Shown here piece by piece: positions 24,450-37,840 of a stretch of 64,000 nucleotides of DNA (positions within the stretch are counted from its first letter, which is position 1; every line of letters begins with the position of its first letter). Under the pieces are notes generated by a model. It ran no database searches, was not told where the DNA came from, and saw only the letters and a list, made by a program, of their open reading frames with translations. The translations under genes and the position numbers were made by a program. The stretch is taken from positions 744,001-808,000 of the forward strand of contig NC_013216.1 in assembly GCF_000024205.1 (NCBI RefSeq), read 5' to 3'. The DNA is from Desulfofarcimen acetoxidans DSM 771 (GTDB lineage: Bacteria; Bacillota; Desulfotomaculia; Desulfotomaculales; Desulfofarciminaceae).

Positions 24450-26663
24450 TTGCACGATGCAGAAACGGTTTGTGGTCTTGATGAAATTTTAGCCGGCCTA
24501 AATCCTGTACAAGCAGAGGCTGTGAGACATGTGGACGGCCCGCTTTTAATACTGGCCGGTGCCGGCAGCGGTAAAACCAGAGTGCTGACTCACCGTATTG
24601 CTCATTTGCTATTGTCGGAAAAGGTTTCTCCATTTAATATTCTGGCCATTACGTTTACGAACAAGGCGGCTCTGGAGATGAGAGAGAGAGTTGCAGCTAT
24701 TCTGCCCGGAGTGGCCCGTGATTTATGGGTGGCTACCTTTCACTCAACCTGCTTAAAGATTCTCCGGAGGGATGGGCAGCTGTTGGGTTACGGCCAGGAT
24801 TTTTCTGTTTATGATGAAGGTGACCGGCATACTCTGATCAAGGATTGTATAAAAGAGTTGAATATTGATGATAAGACCTTTTCACCACAGTATGTCTCAA
24901 GCATTATTTCTAAAGCCAAGAATAAGTTAATTGACGAGGATAAGTATGATAGAGAAGCAGACAATATACTCACCCAAAAAGCGGCCGGGATTTATAAACT
25001 CTATCAAAAAAAGTTAAAAACTTATAACGCGGTGGATTTTGACGACCTGCTCTTTCTGGTTGTCCGTCTTTTTAAAGAGCATCCGAATGTTTTGGAAAGA
25101 TACCAGCATAAATTCCGCTACATCCTGGTAGATGAATACCAGGATACTAACTATGTGCAGTACCTTTTGGTGAAAATGCTGGCTCAAAAAAGCCGTAACT
25201 TGTGTGTAGTTGGTGATCCGGATCAGGGAATTTACGGTTGGCGGGGTGCCGACATTCAGAATATATTAAGCTTTGAGCGCGATTACCCGGAAGCTTGTGT
25301 GGTCACACTGGAACAAAATTATCGTTCCACACAGAATATACTGGATGCGGCCAATCACATAATCAGCTATAACCAGGGCCGTAAGGAAAAACGTTTGTGG
25401 ACTGATGCCGGCAAGGGCAGTCCAATAATTGTATGCAAATCGCGTGATGAATTTGCAGAGGCCAGGCATGTGGTCGAACAAATCAAACATCTGCACCTGG
25501 TGGAGGGTGTTTCTTACAGTGAATGTGCTGTGCTGTACCGCACTCACGCACAGTCGCGTGTTCTGGAAGAGATTATGCTTCGCTACGGGTTGCCTTATAA
25601 TATTATCGGCGGCCTGCGCTTCTATGAGCGCAAGGAAATTAAAGATGTGATAGCTTATTTGCGGGTTATAGTAAACCCGGCGGATGAGGTTTCTCTCAGC
25701 CGTATTATTAATGTGCCGAGGCGTGGTATCGGTGATGTTTCCCTGACTAAAATTTTTGCTTTTGCCGCGGAAGCAGGCATACCTGCCGGTTTGGCTATGG
25801 AGATGGCGGAGCAGATACCTGGCTTGAACGGTAAGGCTAGAAAGCAGGCAGCTCTTTTAGGCAGCCTTTTGCAGGTATGGCGCCGGCAGCAGGAGTTTCT
25901 GCCTGTTACGGACTTAACTGTGGATATTCTGGAGCGTACCGGTTACCGTCAGGAACTGGAGTATGAAGGAACTGTAGAAGCTCGTACCAGGTTGGAGAAC
26001 CTGGAGGAATTTCTCTCTGTGACCAGGTTGTATGATCTGGAGACAGTGGAGGGCACGCTGGGTGAATTCCTTTCCGAACTGTCTTTGGTTACGGACGCGG
26101 ACAGAGATAACGGGGAAGCGGAGCGTGTAAATATGATGACTCTGCACACTGCCAAGGGACTGGAGTTTCCCTTTGTTTTTCTGGTAGCTATGGAAGAAGG
26201 AATTTTTCCTCATAACAGGGCTTTATCTGACGCCGGCGAGTTAGAGGAAGAGCGCCGCCTGGCTTATGTCGGAATGACCAGGGCCAGGCAAAAACTATAT
26301 CTGAGCTACAGTTTTCAGCGCACCATATACGGTAATACGAATTACTGCAGGCCTTCCCGCTTTCTGGAGGAGATACCGGTTGATTTAGTCAGCGGCGCTC
26401 ATCCTTATGAAGAGAGGCAGAAAATTAATACGCAGGTTAAAAAGCAGCAGGAGACATCAAAGAGAAACCAGACGACCGTTAAGAAACCGGCAGCCGGTCA
26501 AAACTTTGTTCTGGGTGATAAGGTTCATCATGCTAAATGGGGTACAGGTGTTATTGTGGGCGTAAGCGGTCTGGGAAGCAACGCTGTGCTGCAGGTAGCC
26601 TTTCCTGATATGGGAGTAAAAAGCCTGTCCGCAGGATATGCTCCTTTGGAGAAGATTAATTAA
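24450..26663 (+). CDS. pcrA: UvrD/PcrA-type DNA helicase
   Basis: ATP-driven 3'-5' helicase for repair and plasmid/phage replication. About 737 residues. All SF1A motifs are visible: NPVQAEAV (Q motif), GAGSGKT (Walker A), ITFTNKAA, DEYQDTN (Walker B), GDPDQGIYGWRGA, LEQNYRS, TLHTAKGLEF and VGMTRARQ. The C-terminus has the Tudor-like LGDKVHHAKWGTG. The TTG at 24450 is favoured, with AGGGAGTGAG just before it; GTG 24441 would lie inside that site. ligA follows two genes later, a common pairing in Firmicutes. Confidence 0.95.
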   Translation: MHDAETVCGLDEILAGLNPVQAEAVRHVDGPLLILAGAGSGKTRVLTHRIAHLLLSEKVSPFNILAITFTNKAALEMRERVAAILPGVARDLWVATFHSTCLKILRRDGQLLGYGQDFSVYDEGDRHTLIKDCIKELNIDDKTFSPQYVSSIISKAKNKLIDEDKYDREADNILTQKAAGIYKLYQKKLKTYNAVDFDDLLFLVVRLFKEHPNVLERYQHKFRYILVDEYQDTNYVQYLLVKMLAQKSRNLCVVGDPDQGIYGWRGADIQNILSFERDYPEACVVTLEQNYRSTQNILDAANHIISYNQGRKEKRLWTDAGKGSPIIVCKSRDEFAEARHVVEQIKHLHLVEGVSYSECAVLYRTHAQSRVLEEIMLRYGLPYNIIGGLRFYERKEIKDVIAYLRVIVNPADEVSLSRIINVPRRGIGDVSLTKIFAFAAEAGIPAGLAMEMAEQIPGLNGKARKQAALLGSLLQVWRRQQEFLPVTDLTVDILERTGYRQELEYEGTVEARTRLENLEEFLSVTRLYDLETVEGTLGEFLSELSLVTDADRDNGEAERVNMMTLHTAKGLEFPFVFLVAMEEGIFPHNRALSDAGELEEERRLAYVGMTRARQKLYLSYSFQRTIYGNTNYCRPSRFLEEIPVDLVSGAHPYEERQKINTQVKKQQETSKRNQTTVKKPAAGQNFVLGDKVHHAKWGTGVIVGVSGLGSNAVLQVAFPDMGVKSLSAGYAPLEKIN

Positions 26664-26691
26664 TACTTGGATAAATGTTTCGGAGGCACAC

Positions 26692-27564
26692 ATGACCCGA
26701 TTGTTAATTGTCGCATTGCTGGTAGCAGTGATTCATATGATCAATACCTTAATTTATGCGGTAAGGTTATCCGGGGTGCGCACGCAGAGACTGGCAACCG
26801 CACTTTCTCTTTTCCAATTGATTTTTCTTTTATCCAGCACTGCTAATCTGATTCAAGCCCCTCTGTTATCATCTATAGTGGAACAAGCCATTAACACCGG
26901 CCTGCAAAATGCCGTGCACACGGAAAGCATAGCCAGGGCCGTGCTGACACCATTTTACCAGGCACAGCTGGATGTACTAAGCAAATACATCCGCCTGGTT
27001 ATTGTGGCGGCAAGCGTTGGTACCTTAATCGGCTGGCTCTTGATTCCCTACTTTGTTAAAGTGTTTACTCGTGCCATCATGATTTTTGATCAGGTTGGTT
27101 CTGTACCCAGGGTCTTCTGGTTGATATTGTTTTCCCGGCGCAGGGTACAGGCGATTTTAGATAACCAAAAAATTGAACAGAGGCAGACGTTGGATCAGAC
27201 GGTTTACCAGTATACCAGCATACCCAGGGCTTTTCTGTTTTTCAATATTTTTATTACCGGCTTTTATACCGTGGGTATCCTTTCGTCCTTATATGCCGGC
27301 GCGCTTTACCCGCAGTTTCGCAGTACCGCTGCTTTTTTGGCCGGGGTGGTTAACGGGGTGGCGGCTATTTTGATGGCTACCGTAGTAGATCCCACAGCCG
27401 CCCGTATAACCGACCAGGCTTTGAGAGGGGCCAGACCGGAGAAAGATGTGCGGCAGATGACTTTCTACCTGGCTGCTACCAGGCTGGTAGGCACTGTTTT
27501 TGCCCAGATATTGTTAATCCCTGCTGCCTATGTAATAAAATACGTGGCGCAACTTATTACTTGA
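26692..27564 (+). CDS. amj: Amj-type lipid II flippase
   Basis: A 290-residue membrane protein with about six to seven membrane segments. The opening HMINTLIYAVRLSGVRTQRLA and the following LSSTANLIQAPLL are typical of Amj (DUF2837), the alternate lipid II flippase of Bacillus that can replace MurJ. Start ATG 26692 after CGGAGG. It lies 28 bases after pcrA in the same direction. Confidence 0.85.
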   Translation: MTRLLIVALLVAVIHMINTLIYAVRLSGVRTQRLATALSLFQLIFLLSSTANLIQAPLLSSIVEQAINTGLQNAVHTESIARAVLTPFYQAQLDVLSKYIRLVIVAASVGTLIGWLLIPYFVKVFTRAIMIFDQVGSVPRVFWLILFSRRRVQAILDNQKIEQRQTLDQTVYQYTSIPRAFLFFNIFITGFYTVGILSSLYAGALYPQFRSTAAFLAGVVNGVAAILMATVVDPTAARITDQALRGARPEKDVRQMTFYLAATRLVGTVFAQILLIPAAYVIKYVAQLIT

Positions 27565-27622
27565 TTAAAGGACATTGCCGCTTGCTTGAGTCGGATAATA
27601 ATAATCGGAGGAATGATTATAA

Positions 27623-28351
27623 TTGGAAAATAACAGCCGAGACAGGCAGATGAGTTATGTTGCTATTACTCAGGATGATATCAATATTATGGCGGGCTAT
27701 AAAGATTTGTTCAGCCGGGAAGCCGATCGCGTGGTCAATGTTTTTTACAACCATATTTTGAAATTTTCCGAGTTAAAGAAGCTTATCGATGAGAATAGTA
27801 CGGTTACCAGACTAAAAGAAGTGCAAAAGCAGTATTTTATTAGTTTAACATCTGACAAAATGGACAACAATTATATTAACCGGCGCCTGGCTATCGGTAT
27901 GAAGCACCGTCAATTGGGTTTGTTTCCTAGGTGGTATATCGGGGCCTATCAAATTTATATGACGGAGATTTATATGCTTTTGCAGGCCAAACACGGGACT
28001 GATGCGGTTTCTCTGCAGCGGTCCTATAATGCTTTTCAAAAACGGCTTAACTTTGATATGCAGCTGGCTATTGAGAATTACATAACTGATCAACTGCAGC
28101 AGCAGGTAGCTTTCAGCAGCAGTATCGGTGTGGTAGCCAATGTAATTAGCGATATTGCCGATCAGACTAATATGATTTCTCTAAATGCCTCCATTGAGGC
28201 CGCGCGTGCCGGTGAGCACGGGAGAACATTTGCTGTCGTAGCCGGGGAAGTGAGAAAGCTGGCGGAAAAGTCAGCCAGATCCGCCAAAGATATAGAGGAA
28301 ATGGTACAGAAGAACAGGCGGTCAATTGAAGATATGAGAAGTTTAGAGTAG
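27623..28351 (+). CDS. Compact globin-coupled sensor with chemoreceptor tip
   Basis: 242 residues. The first ~165 form a sensor globin: [19 protein letters not shown] holds the proximal heme His. The rest is only the hairpin tip of a methyl-accepting chemotaxis domain ([31 protein letters not shown]). HemAT proteins have a far longer signalling stalk with methylation helices, absent here, so this is a soluble, shortened oxygen or redox sensor that might contact CheA/CheW. Start TTG 27623 after GGAGGA. There are no chemotaxis genes in the window. Confidence 0.85.
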   Translation: MENNSRDRQMSYVAITQDDINIMAGYKDLFSREADRVVNVFYNHILKFSELKKLIDENSTVTRLKEVQKQYFISLTSDKMDNNYINRRLAIGMKHRQLGLFPRWYIGAYQIYMTEIYMLLQAKHGTDAVSLQRSYNAFQKRLNFDMQLAIENYITDQLQQQVAFSSSIGVVANVISDIADQTNMISLNASIEAARAGEHGRTFAVVAGEVRKLAEKSARSAKDIEEMVQKNRRSIEDMRSLE

Positions 28352-30415
<2,064 letters not shown>

Positions 30416-30416
30416 C

Positions 30417-30446
30417 TTGCATGCGCCAAAAAAAATCTGGTATAAT
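30417..30446 (+). promoter_or_regulatory. Sigma-A promoter of gatCAB
   Basis: TTGCAT (30417-30422) and TATAAT (30441-30446) with an 18-base spacer, directly after the ligA stop and 33 bases before gatC. Confidence 0.7.
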
Positions 30447-30478
30447 GTTGTAAGTTTTTAGATAGAGAGGTGAACTGC

Positions 30479-30760
30479 TTGATTACTAAGGCCGATGTGG
30501 AACACGTAGCCTTGTTGGGACGTTTGTATTTAAGTGAAGAGGAGAAAGAGAGATATACCGATCAACTTAATGCTATATTGGAATATGCACAAATGCTTCA
30601 GAAGCTGGATACGGAGAATGTGCCGCCGACAGCTCATGCTCTGCCAATGCAGAACGTTTTCCGAGAAGACTGTGCAGGTGATTGTTTAACTAACGAAGAG
30701 GTTCTGTCCAATGCTCCGGAGAGAGAAGAGGAGTATTTTAAGGTGCCTAAGATTATCTAG
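30479..30760 (+). CDS. gatC: Asp/Glu-tRNA amidotransferase subunit C
   Basis: Small subunit of the GatCAB amidotransferase that converts mischarged Glu-tRNA-Gln or Asp-tRNA-Asn to the amides. About 93 residues, with VEHVALLGRLYLSEEE, LDTENVPPTAHAL and NVFREDCAG typical. TTG 30479 is preferred, placed 5-6 bases after AGAGAGGTGA; GTG 30470 lies in that site. Confidence 0.94.
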   Translation: MITKADVEHVALLGRLYLSEEEKERYTDQLNAILEYAQMLQKLDTENVPPTAHALPMQNVFREDCAGDCLTNEEVLSNAPEREEEYFKVPKII

Positions 30761-30781
30761 GTTTTCCAGGAGGGATACATT

Positions 30782-32239
30782 TTGCAGCTTTATCAAATGA
30801 CTGCCCATGAATTGCACCGGCTTCTGGTTAAAAAAGAGGTTTCCGCCGTTGAGATAGCTAAATCAGTTTATGACAGAACAGATGACCTGGAAAGAAAAAT
30901 CAATGCCTATATAACCCTGACTAAAGAGAAGGCTATGCGGCAGGCGGAAGCGGTTGATGCTAAAATTGCCGCCGGAGAAGCCATTGCGCCATTGAGCGGG
31001 ATTCCGGTAGCAGTTAAGGATAATATTTGTACGAAGGATGTTCGGACCACTTGTGCTTCGAAAATATTGCATAATTTTGTGCCCCCCTACAATGCAACGG
31101 TCATGGAGAAGCTTGAGGCTAACCAGGCTGTATTGTTGGGCAAAACTAATATGGATGAGTTTGCCATGGGTTCTTCCACTGAGAACTCCGCATATTTTGT
31201 TACAAAGAATCCCTGGAATATTGAAAGGGTAACCGGTGGTTCCAGCGGTGGTTCCGCTGCCGTGATTGCTGCCGGGGAAGCTGTTTGTTCCCTTGGTTCC
31301 GATACTGGCGGTTCCATTCGGCAGCCGGCTGCTCTGTGCGGTGTAGTGGGGATGAAGCCTACCTATGGGGCGGTTTCCCGCTATGGTCTGGTGGCTTTCG
31401 CTTCTTCACTGGATCAAATAGGACCCTTCACCAGAGATGTCGCTGATTGCGCTATAATGCTAAACGCTATCTGCGGCTATGATCCCAAGGATTCTACTTC
31501 TGCCAAAGTAGGTGTGCCTGATTATACAAGTTTTTTAATTAATGATGTTAAAGGGCTTAAAATAGGTGTGCCTAAAGAGTATATGGCTGAAGGTATTGAG
31601 CCTGAAGTACGAAAAGCTATTGAAGCCGCCATAGAAAAATTTATCGAATTGGGAGCGGAAGTGGAAGAGACTGTGCTGCCGCACACTGATTATGCCCTGC
31701 CAACCTATTATATTATTGCCCCTGCTGAGGCCAGTTCCAATCTGGCCCGTTATGACGGAGTGCGTTATGGCCATCGCACTGAGGAGCCGGAAAATATAGT
31801 CGATATGTTTATGCGTACACGCAGTGAAGGCTTTGGCGAGGAGGTCAAGAGGAGGATCATGCTGGGTACTTATGCGCTTTCCGCCGGTTATTATGATGCT
31901 TATTACTTGAAAGCCTTAAAAGTACGCACCTTAATTATGCAGGACCTGGAAAGGGCTTTTGCTAAATACGATGTCTTGCTTTCTCCCACAACACCTTCAG
32001 TTGCTTTTAAAATGGGTGAAAAGATTGACAGCCCGATACAAATGTATCTGTCAGATATTTGCACCTTGTCCGCCAACCTGGCCGGTATTCCGGCAATGTC
32101 CCTGCCGGCGGGCTTTGTTGGCAATCTGCCTGTAGGGATGCAGCTAATGGGCAAACCGTTTGATGAGGGCATGCTTTTGCGTTTTGCCTACACTTTTGAG
32201 CAGAATACAGATTTTCATAAAAGGCTTCCCCTGCTTTAA
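30782..32239 (+). CDS. gatA: Asp/Glu-tRNA amidotransferase subunit A
   Basis: The amidase subunit that releases ammonia from glutamine. 485 residues. The amidase triad is present: Lys in PVAVKDNI, Ser-cis-Ser in GGSSGGSAA, and nucleophile Ser in [12 protein letters not shown]. Starts at TTG 30782 after AGGAGGG. Confidence 0.97.
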   Translation: MQLYQMTAHELHRLLVKKEVSAVEIAKSVYDRTDDLERKINAYITLTKEKAMRQAEAVDAKIAAGEAIAPLSGIPVAVKDNICTKDVRTTCASKILHNFVPPYNATVMEKLEANQAVLLGKTNMDEFAMGSSTENSAYFVTKNPWNIERVTGGSSGGSAAVIAAGEAVCSLGSDTGGSIRQPAALCGVVGMKPTYGAVSRYGLVAFASSLDQIGPFTRDVADCAIMLNAICGYDPKDSTSAKVGVPDYTSFLINDVKGLKIGVPKEYMAEGIEPEVRKAIEAAIEKFIELGAEVEETVLPHTDYALPTYYIIAPAEASSNLARYDGVRYGHRTEEPENIVDMFMRTRSEGFGEEVKRRIMLGTYALSAGYYDAYYLKALKVRTLIMQDLERAFAKYDVLLSPTTPSVAFKMGEKIDSPIQMYLSDICTLSANLAGIPAMSLPAGFVGNLPVGMQLMGKPFDEGMLLRFAYTFEQNTDFHKRLPLL

Positions 32240-32317
32240 TTAATTGCAATGTTATTGGGGAGATAAATTGTATTATTGAATTTAACAAGGTACCTTTAAC
32301 TTAAGGGGTGAGATTAC

Positions 32318-33754
32318 TTGACCCGGTATGAAGCCGTAATTGGTATTGAAATACACGTTGAGCTGAAAACGAATACTAAAATATTTTGCCACTCCACTAC
32401 GGAATTCGGTGGGGATCCCAATACTCATGTCTGTCCGGTTTGCCTGGGTTTGCCCGGTGTACTGCCGGTGCTGAATAAACAAGTAGTTGAATATGCTATA
32501 AAAGCAGGTCTGGCTTTAAATTGTGAAATAGCCGAATACTCCAAGTTTGACCGGAAGAATTACTATTATCCTGATCTGCCTAAAAATTATCAGATATCTC
32601 AATATGATTTGCCAATTTGCAAAAACGGTTACCTGGAAGTTGAAACCGGCCAGGGGAAAAAGCGCATCGGTATTACCCGTATTCATATGGAAGAGGACGC
32701 AGGAAAACTGGTACATCAGGGAACTATTACTACCTCTCCCTACTCACTGGTCGATTACAACCGTACCGGAGTTCCTTTAATTGAGATAGTTTCTGAACCG
32801 GATATGCGGTCGGCGGAGGAAGCCAGGGCCTATGCTGAAAAGCTGAGATCTGTTATCCAGTATGCGGGAGTATCGGATTGTCGTATGGAAGAGGGATCAC
32901 TTCGCTGTGATGTCAATGTGTCTGTTCATCCGGTAGGTACGGGGGAATTTGGTACCAGAACGGAAATCAAAAATATGAATTCCTTCAGATCAATTCAAAA
33001 AGCTGCTGAGTATGAGATTGAACGTCAAATAGAGGTACTGGAAAACGGAGGACGTATTATTCAGGAAACCAGAACCTGGGATGAAAACAAAGGCATTACT
33101 GTTTCCATGCGGACAAAAGAAGAGGCGCAGGACTACCGCTATTTTCCTGATCCTGATCTGGTGCCGCTGGTTATTGAGCGGGAATGGGTTGAAGCTGTTA
33201 GAAACTCGCTGCCTGAAATGCCGGAGCAGAGAGTGGCTCGCTATATTGAGAGCGGTTTGTCGGAATATGAAGCAAATGTGCTGACTGCGAGTAAAGAGGT
33301 TTCTGATTATTTCGATCAATGTTTGAAGACATATAACAATCCTAAAATGGTAAGCAACTGGATTATGGGTGATTTGTCCAGATTATTAAACTCTGTTAAT
33401 ATGGAGATTTGCGACTGCCGGGTTAAGCCTGCGCAGCTTGCGGACATGCTTAAAATGATAGACAGCGGTACAATCAGCGGTAAGATTGCAAAAACTGTTT
33501 TTGAAGAAATGTTTAATACAGGGAAAGACCCTGAAACTGTAGTTAAAGAAAAAGGCCTGGTGCAGATAAGTGATGAAAGCGCCATTGCTGCTGTAGTGGA
33601 TGAGATTATTGCTGCTAATCCCAAGTCTGTAGAGGATTTCAGAAACGGCAAAGATAAAGCTATAGGATTTTTGGTGGGCCAAATAATGAAGGCTACCAAA
33701 GGTAAGGCTAACCCGCAGTTGGTTAACAAGCTGCTCAAAGATAAGTTGTCTTAA
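32318..33754 (+). CDS. gatB: Asp/Glu-tRNA amidotransferase subunit B
   Basis: Kinase and transamidase subunit that binds the tRNA. 478 residues. [24 protein letters not shown], the [18 protein letters not shown] region, HMEEDAGKL and RCDVNVSV are diagnostic; the C-terminal YqeY-like helical tail ends [13 protein letters not shown]. Start TTG 32318 after AAGGGGTGAG. A terminator follows. Confidence 0.97.
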   Translation: MTRYEAVIGIEIHVELKTNTKIFCHSTTEFGGDPNTHVCPVCLGLPGVLPVLNKQVVEYAIKAGLALNCEIAEYSKFDRKNYYYPDLPKNYQISQYDLPICKNGYLEVETGQGKKRIGITRIHMEEDAGKLVHQGTITTSPYSLVDYNRTGVPLIEIVSEPDMRSAEEARAYAEKLRSVIQYAGVSDCRMEEGSLRCDVNVSVHPVGTGEFGTRTEIKNMNSFRSIQKAAEYEIERQIEVLENGGRIIQETRTWDENKGITVSMRTKEEAQDYRYFPDPDLVPLVIEREWVEAVRNSLPEMPEQRVARYIESGLSEYEANVLTASKEVSDYFDQCLKTYNNPKMVSNWIMGDLSRLLNSVNMEICDCRVKPAQLADMLKMIDSGTISGKIAKTVFEEMFNTGKDPETVVKEKGLVQISDESAIAAVVDEIIAANPKSVEDFRNGKDKAIGFLVGQIMKATKGKANPQLVNKLLKDKLS

Positions 33755-33804
33755 GCAGTGAAGTACTGCTGCTATGTAAAATATAGTAAAACCAAGGATT
33801 CTGG

Positions 33805-33838
33805 CCGAATGTGGAATAAGCCGCGTTCGGTTTTTTAT
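33805..33838 (+). terminator. Terminator of gatCAB
   Basis: 7-bp stem CCGAATG/CGTTCGG (one G-U) followed at once by TTTTTTATTTT. Confidence 0.75.
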
Positions 33839-34001
33839 TTTCCGAAAAAGGGAGGGGGGCAATCGTTAGTCAGTTACCAAAATTAAGATTGACCGGCAGG
33901 GAAAAAGATTTGCATGAAGAATTATAATACGGTGATAATTAAGCAAAATTAGATTAATTATTGGGAAAGCAGTTAGTTTCTGAGCGTAGGAGGATTTATA
34001 T

Positions 34002-37000
34002 ATGAGTAAACAAGAGGAGATCAGTAATTTTAAGGACGAGAGAGAAAGGGAGTTATTTCGCCGGTATGCCAACTTGGTTAAGTATGCCAACGATATGATT
34101 TTTCTCCTGGACCACAATTTAAACATTATAGATTTCAATGATCGTACCTTGTCATCATATGGATATTCCTCTGAAGAACTTTTGAGCTTGAGCATGAAGA
34201 ATATAAGGTATATTGAACGGGAGACTACGGATGAGCAGTTTGAACTGGTAGAGGAAAAAGACGGTCTGGTCTTTGAGGATGTACATCAAAGAAAAGACAG
34301 TACTACTTTTGCGGTTGAAAGCAGTGTGAAGTTTATAGAATCCGATGGAAAAGGTTATTATTTGCTCTATAACCGGGATATAACACATCGCAAAGAAAGA
34401 GAATTGCGCTCCTTTATCAGAAATGAACTGCTCAAATTGTTTGTTCAAAAGACATCCCGAAAAAAATATCTTGATGCAGTGGTGCAATTATTCCGCGATT
34501 TCACTTCTTGCTGCTGTGTTGCTGTAAGAATTTTAGATCGGGACGGCACTATTCAGTATGAAGCAAATGTTGGTTTTAGCCAGGAGTTCTGGCGATCTGA
34601 AAACTTAGTATCAGTTAAAGATGATAACTGTGTTTGCACCAGAGTAATTCTGGGTCTCAAGGAAGAACATGAGTTATCCTGCTTAACAAAGTCGGGTTCT
34701 TTTGTTTGTAATAATACGGCGGATTTTCTGGCTAAACTTCCCGAGTCTAAACCGGATATTTATCGCGGAGTGTTTATGAGAAGTGATTTTAAATCTCTGG
34801 CCCTTATACCTATAAAATATAGGGATAAGGTGATTGGCCTAGTTCAGTTGATTGATTTAAGGGAAGGCAAGTTTACTGTTGAAACAGTAGATTTCATTGA
34901 GAAGATGTGTCCGGTTATTGGAGAGGCTATACATAGATTTAACCTGGAAGAAGAGCTCAAGCGTAATTATGATCTGCAAGCGGTGAGCAATTCTCTGCTC
35001 AGTTATTCCTTGCAGGAGAACAGCCTGGAAGAAGTTCTTCAGCAGGCGCTTAACCTGCTGCTGGATATTGACTGGCTAAACTTTGAGTCAAAAGGCAGTA
35101 TTTATTTGGTATCAGATAAAAATAATGACCTGGTTATGAAAGCCAGTACCGGGTTGGAGGAAAGTATTCTTCATAATGATGCTGTGGGCCTTCCGGCAAA
35201 AGAAGAACCTGAATGCGGGCATTACTGTATCCCTATTTTATCCTCCGGCAACCTTTTGGGAGTGATTAATCTTTATTTAAAAACAGGTTACCAGTGTAAT
35301 TGCGGATTGGAAAAGTTTCTTTCTTCTGTTGCCAATACACTGGCTCTTATTATAAAGCGTAAACAGGCGGAAAAGGGTCTTCGAGAGAGTGAAGAGTTAT
35401 TTCGCACACTGGTTAACTCAATGGATGATATTATCTTTACTTTAGATAATAACCAGAATTATGTAGGCGTTTATGGTAATGGAATAAGAAGGAGTGGAAT
35501 CGACCCCGATCAAATAATTGGCAAAACGCCAATGGATGTTTATGATTTAAAATCAGCGGAGATTCACATGTCGGCCAATCAGAGCGTATTGACAGGAAAG
35601 AGTCTGGCTTATGAATGGTCTGCAGATACACCCGGTGGGATAAAATACTACCAAACCTTTTTATCGCCGATGAAAAATGATGAAAAAATTACCGGACTGG
35701 TGGGAGTTACACGTGAAATCACCGAGGTGAAAAGAATTGTCAATGCTTTAAGAGAAAGTGAGGCCGGTTTAGCTAAAGCTCAGCGCATTGCCCGGGTGGG
35801 AAACTGGGAATGGGATATCGAAAATGATAAAATTTATTGGTCGGACGAAATATACCACATGCTTAATATGAAAACAGGTGAATTTGGCGGCAATTTTGAA
35901 TCGCTTATGGATTTTATACATCAGGATGATAGGGACGAGTTTAAAAAATCTATAGAAATAGCCTTAAATGAAAATAAACGAAGCTGCATTGATTATCGCA
36001 TAATTACTCCGGGTGGGGTTATTCGTGCGGTGTATGGTCAGGGGGAAGTCATTTTTAATGAGAGAGGCAAGCCGGTTCGTATGTTTGGCATAGTCCAGGA
36101 TATCACGGAGCGCAAGAAAAATGAAGAAAAACTTCACATGGCCCGTCAGCAGCTTTTAGATATTATAGAGTTCTTACCTTTTGCCACTTTTGTTGTTGAT
36201 GGCAGGAAAACAGTTATTGCCTGGAATAAGGCTATGGAGGAACTTACAGGTGTCAGTAATGCTGAAGTTTTCGGTAAGGATGATTATGCGGAGCATTTAT
36301 TTGGCTACTCAAGGCCCTTATTGACTGACCTGATTTTTTGTGAGGATAAGGAAACTGAAGCTCTCTATGAGTTTATAGAGAGAAAAGGAAATACTTTATA
36401 TGCAGAATCCCATGTCAATTTTATCAAAAAATCTACTGAGATTGTTATGTGGGCTTCCGCTTCACCGTTGTTTGACAACGCGGGTAATTTAGTGGGTGCC
36501 ATAGAGACTATACGGGATATCACTGAACGCAGAAATATGGAGAAGGAACTCAAATACTTAGCTTCACATGATTTCTTAACAGGTATCCACAACAGGTATT
36601 CCCTGGAAAAATGTCTTGAGCAAGCAGTAAAAAAAGTGGCGGAAGGAGTGAAGAGCGCACTCTTATTTATAGATCTGGACAATTTTAAGCTGGTTAATGA
36701 CACGCTGGGTCACGCGGCCGGTGACCAGTTGTTGAAAACATTGTCAGCTACTATCGGAAGTTTTTTGCAGGGAGGTCACCGCATTTTTCGCTTCGGTGGT
36801 GATGAATTTGCTGTTCTTCTGGAGAATGTAACTGTGGAGGAGGCTGGAATGACAGCCGAGAATTTGCGCCTCCTGATTGAGGAACACGAGTTTTGCCTGA
36901 CTATGTATAAAACCTGTTTTAACATGACTATAAGCATAGGTATAGTAATAATTGATGGTATCCTGGACTTTCATAAAATCCTTGCCTATGCCGATAATTC

Positions 37001-37838
37001 ACTGTATAAGGCCAAGGAAGGCGGCAGGAACAGGGTTGTCTTTGCTCAGGCAGGTGATGATGTGACTGCCCGCATGTCAGAAACAAATCATAAAATAGCT
37101 TTAATTAAAACTGCTTTAAAGGAAGACCGGTTCATACTTTATTTACAGCCGGTGGTGAGAATGAAGGACGGCAAAATTACCCATCACGAAACACTTATTC
37201 GTATGCTTGGAGATAACGGGGAAATAATTTCCCCGAATTATTTCCTTACCGTAGCGGAACGTTTCGGTTTGATAGCGCAAATTGACCGCTGGGTGGTGCA
37301 GGCGGCAATGAAATTACTCATGGAATATCCTGATTTAAAACTGTTTATTAACCTTTCCGGTGTCAGTATGGGCGATATGTCCTTACTTGATGCTATAGAA
37401 AAAGATATTATCGGCAGCAATCTTGATACGTCCAGGATAGGTTTTGAGATAACTGAAACCTCCGCCATGAGAGATATCAGACAGGCGGAAGAGTGGATTG
37501 GAAGAATTAAAAAATTGGGCTGTTCCTTTGCCCTGGATGATTTCGGCGTGGGTTTTTCATCCTTCTCTTATTTAAAAATCCTTCCGGTGGATTATCTGAA
37601 GATAGACGGTACTTTTGTGTGCGATATATATAAAGATTCAACTCATGCGGCGCTGGTGTCTTCCATGAATACTATAGCCAGGACTCTGGGCAAAAAAACT
37701 ATAGCTGAGTTTGTGGAAAATCAGCAAATAATAAACATGCTCATAGAAATTGGGGTGGAATACGGTCAAGGATTTTACCTGGCTGAACCGTCACCAGTAC
37801 CGGCGACCGGTTGGATCAAGAAAGATGTAGAAATATGA
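34002..37838 (+). CDS. Multi-sensor c-di-GMP protein: PAS/GAF-GGDEF-EAL
   Basis: 1278 residues, no membrane segments seen, so probably cytoplasmic. Order, roughly: PAS (20-135), GAF-like (150-310, rich in Cys: FTSCCCVAV), GAF (330-450), three PAS units (460-580, 590-715, 720-840), GGDEF (845-1010), EAL (1025-1275). The cyclase motif FRFGGDEFAV is intact. In the phosphodiesterase the first motif reads HHETLIR (ETL for EAL, Glu kept), and later GFEITETSAM, LDDFGVGFSSFSYLK look active. It may both make and degrade c-di-GMP depending on signals. It stands alone between terminators. Confidence 0.9.
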   Translation: MSKQEEISNFKDERERELFRRYANLVKYANDMIFLLDHNLNIIDFNDRTLSSYGYSSEELLSLSMKNIRYIERETTDEQFELVEEKDGLVFEDVHQRKDSTTFAVESSVKFIESDGKGYYLLYNRDITHRKERELRSFIRNELLKLFVQKTSRKKYLDAVVQLFRDFTSCCCVAVRILDRDGTIQYEANVGFSQEFWRSENLVSVKDDNCVCTRVILGLKEEHELSCLTKSGSFVCNNTADFLAKLPESKPDIYRGVFMRSDFKSLALIPIKYRDKVIGLVQLIDLREGKFTVETVDFIEKMCPVIGEAIHRFNLEEELKRNYDLQAVSNSLLSYSLQENSLEEVLQQALNLLLDIDWLNFESKGSIYLVSDKNNDLVMKASTGLEESILHNDAVGLPAKEEPECGHYCIPILSSGNLLGVINLYLKTGYQCNCGLEKFLSSVANTLALIIKRKQAEKGLRESEELFRTLVNSMDDIIFTLDNNQNYVGVYGNGIRRSGIDPDQIIGKTPMDVYDLKSAEIHMSANQSVLTGKSLAYEWSADTPGGIKYYQTFLSPMKNDEKITGLVGVTREITEVKRIVNALRESEAGLAKAQRIARVGNWEWDIENDKIYWSDEIYHMLNMKTGEFGGNFESLMDFIHQDDRDEFKKSIEIALNENKRSCIDYRIITPGGVIRAVYGQGEVIFNERGKPVRMFGIVQDITERKKNEEKLHMARQQLLDIIEFLPFATFVVDGRKTVIAWNKAMEELTGVSNAEVFGKDDYAEHLFGYSRPLLTDLIFCEDKETEALYEFIERKGNTLYAESHVNFIKKSTEIVMWASASPLFDNAGNLVGAIETIRDITERRNMEKELKYLASHDFLTGIHNRYSLEKCLEQAVKKVAEGVKSALLFIDLDNFKLVNDTLGHAAGDQLLKTLSATIGSFLQGGHRIFRFGGDEFAVLLENVTVEEAGMTAENLRLLIEEHEFCLTMYKTCFNMTISIGIVIIDGILDFHKILAYADNSLYKAKEGGRNRVVFAQAGDDVTARMSETNHKIALIKTALKEDRFILYLQPVVRMKDGKITHHETLIRMLGDNGEIISPNYFLTVAERFGLIAQIDRWVVQAAMKLLMEYPDLKLFINLSGVSMGDMSLLDAIEKDIIGSNLDTSRIGFEITETSAMRDIRQAEEWIGRIKKLGCSFALDDFGVGFSSFSYLKILPVDYLKIDGTFVCDIYKDSTHAALVSSMNTIARTLGKKTIAEFVENQQIINMLIEIGVEYGQGFYLAEPSPVPATGWIKKDVEI

Positions 37839-37840
37839 GA

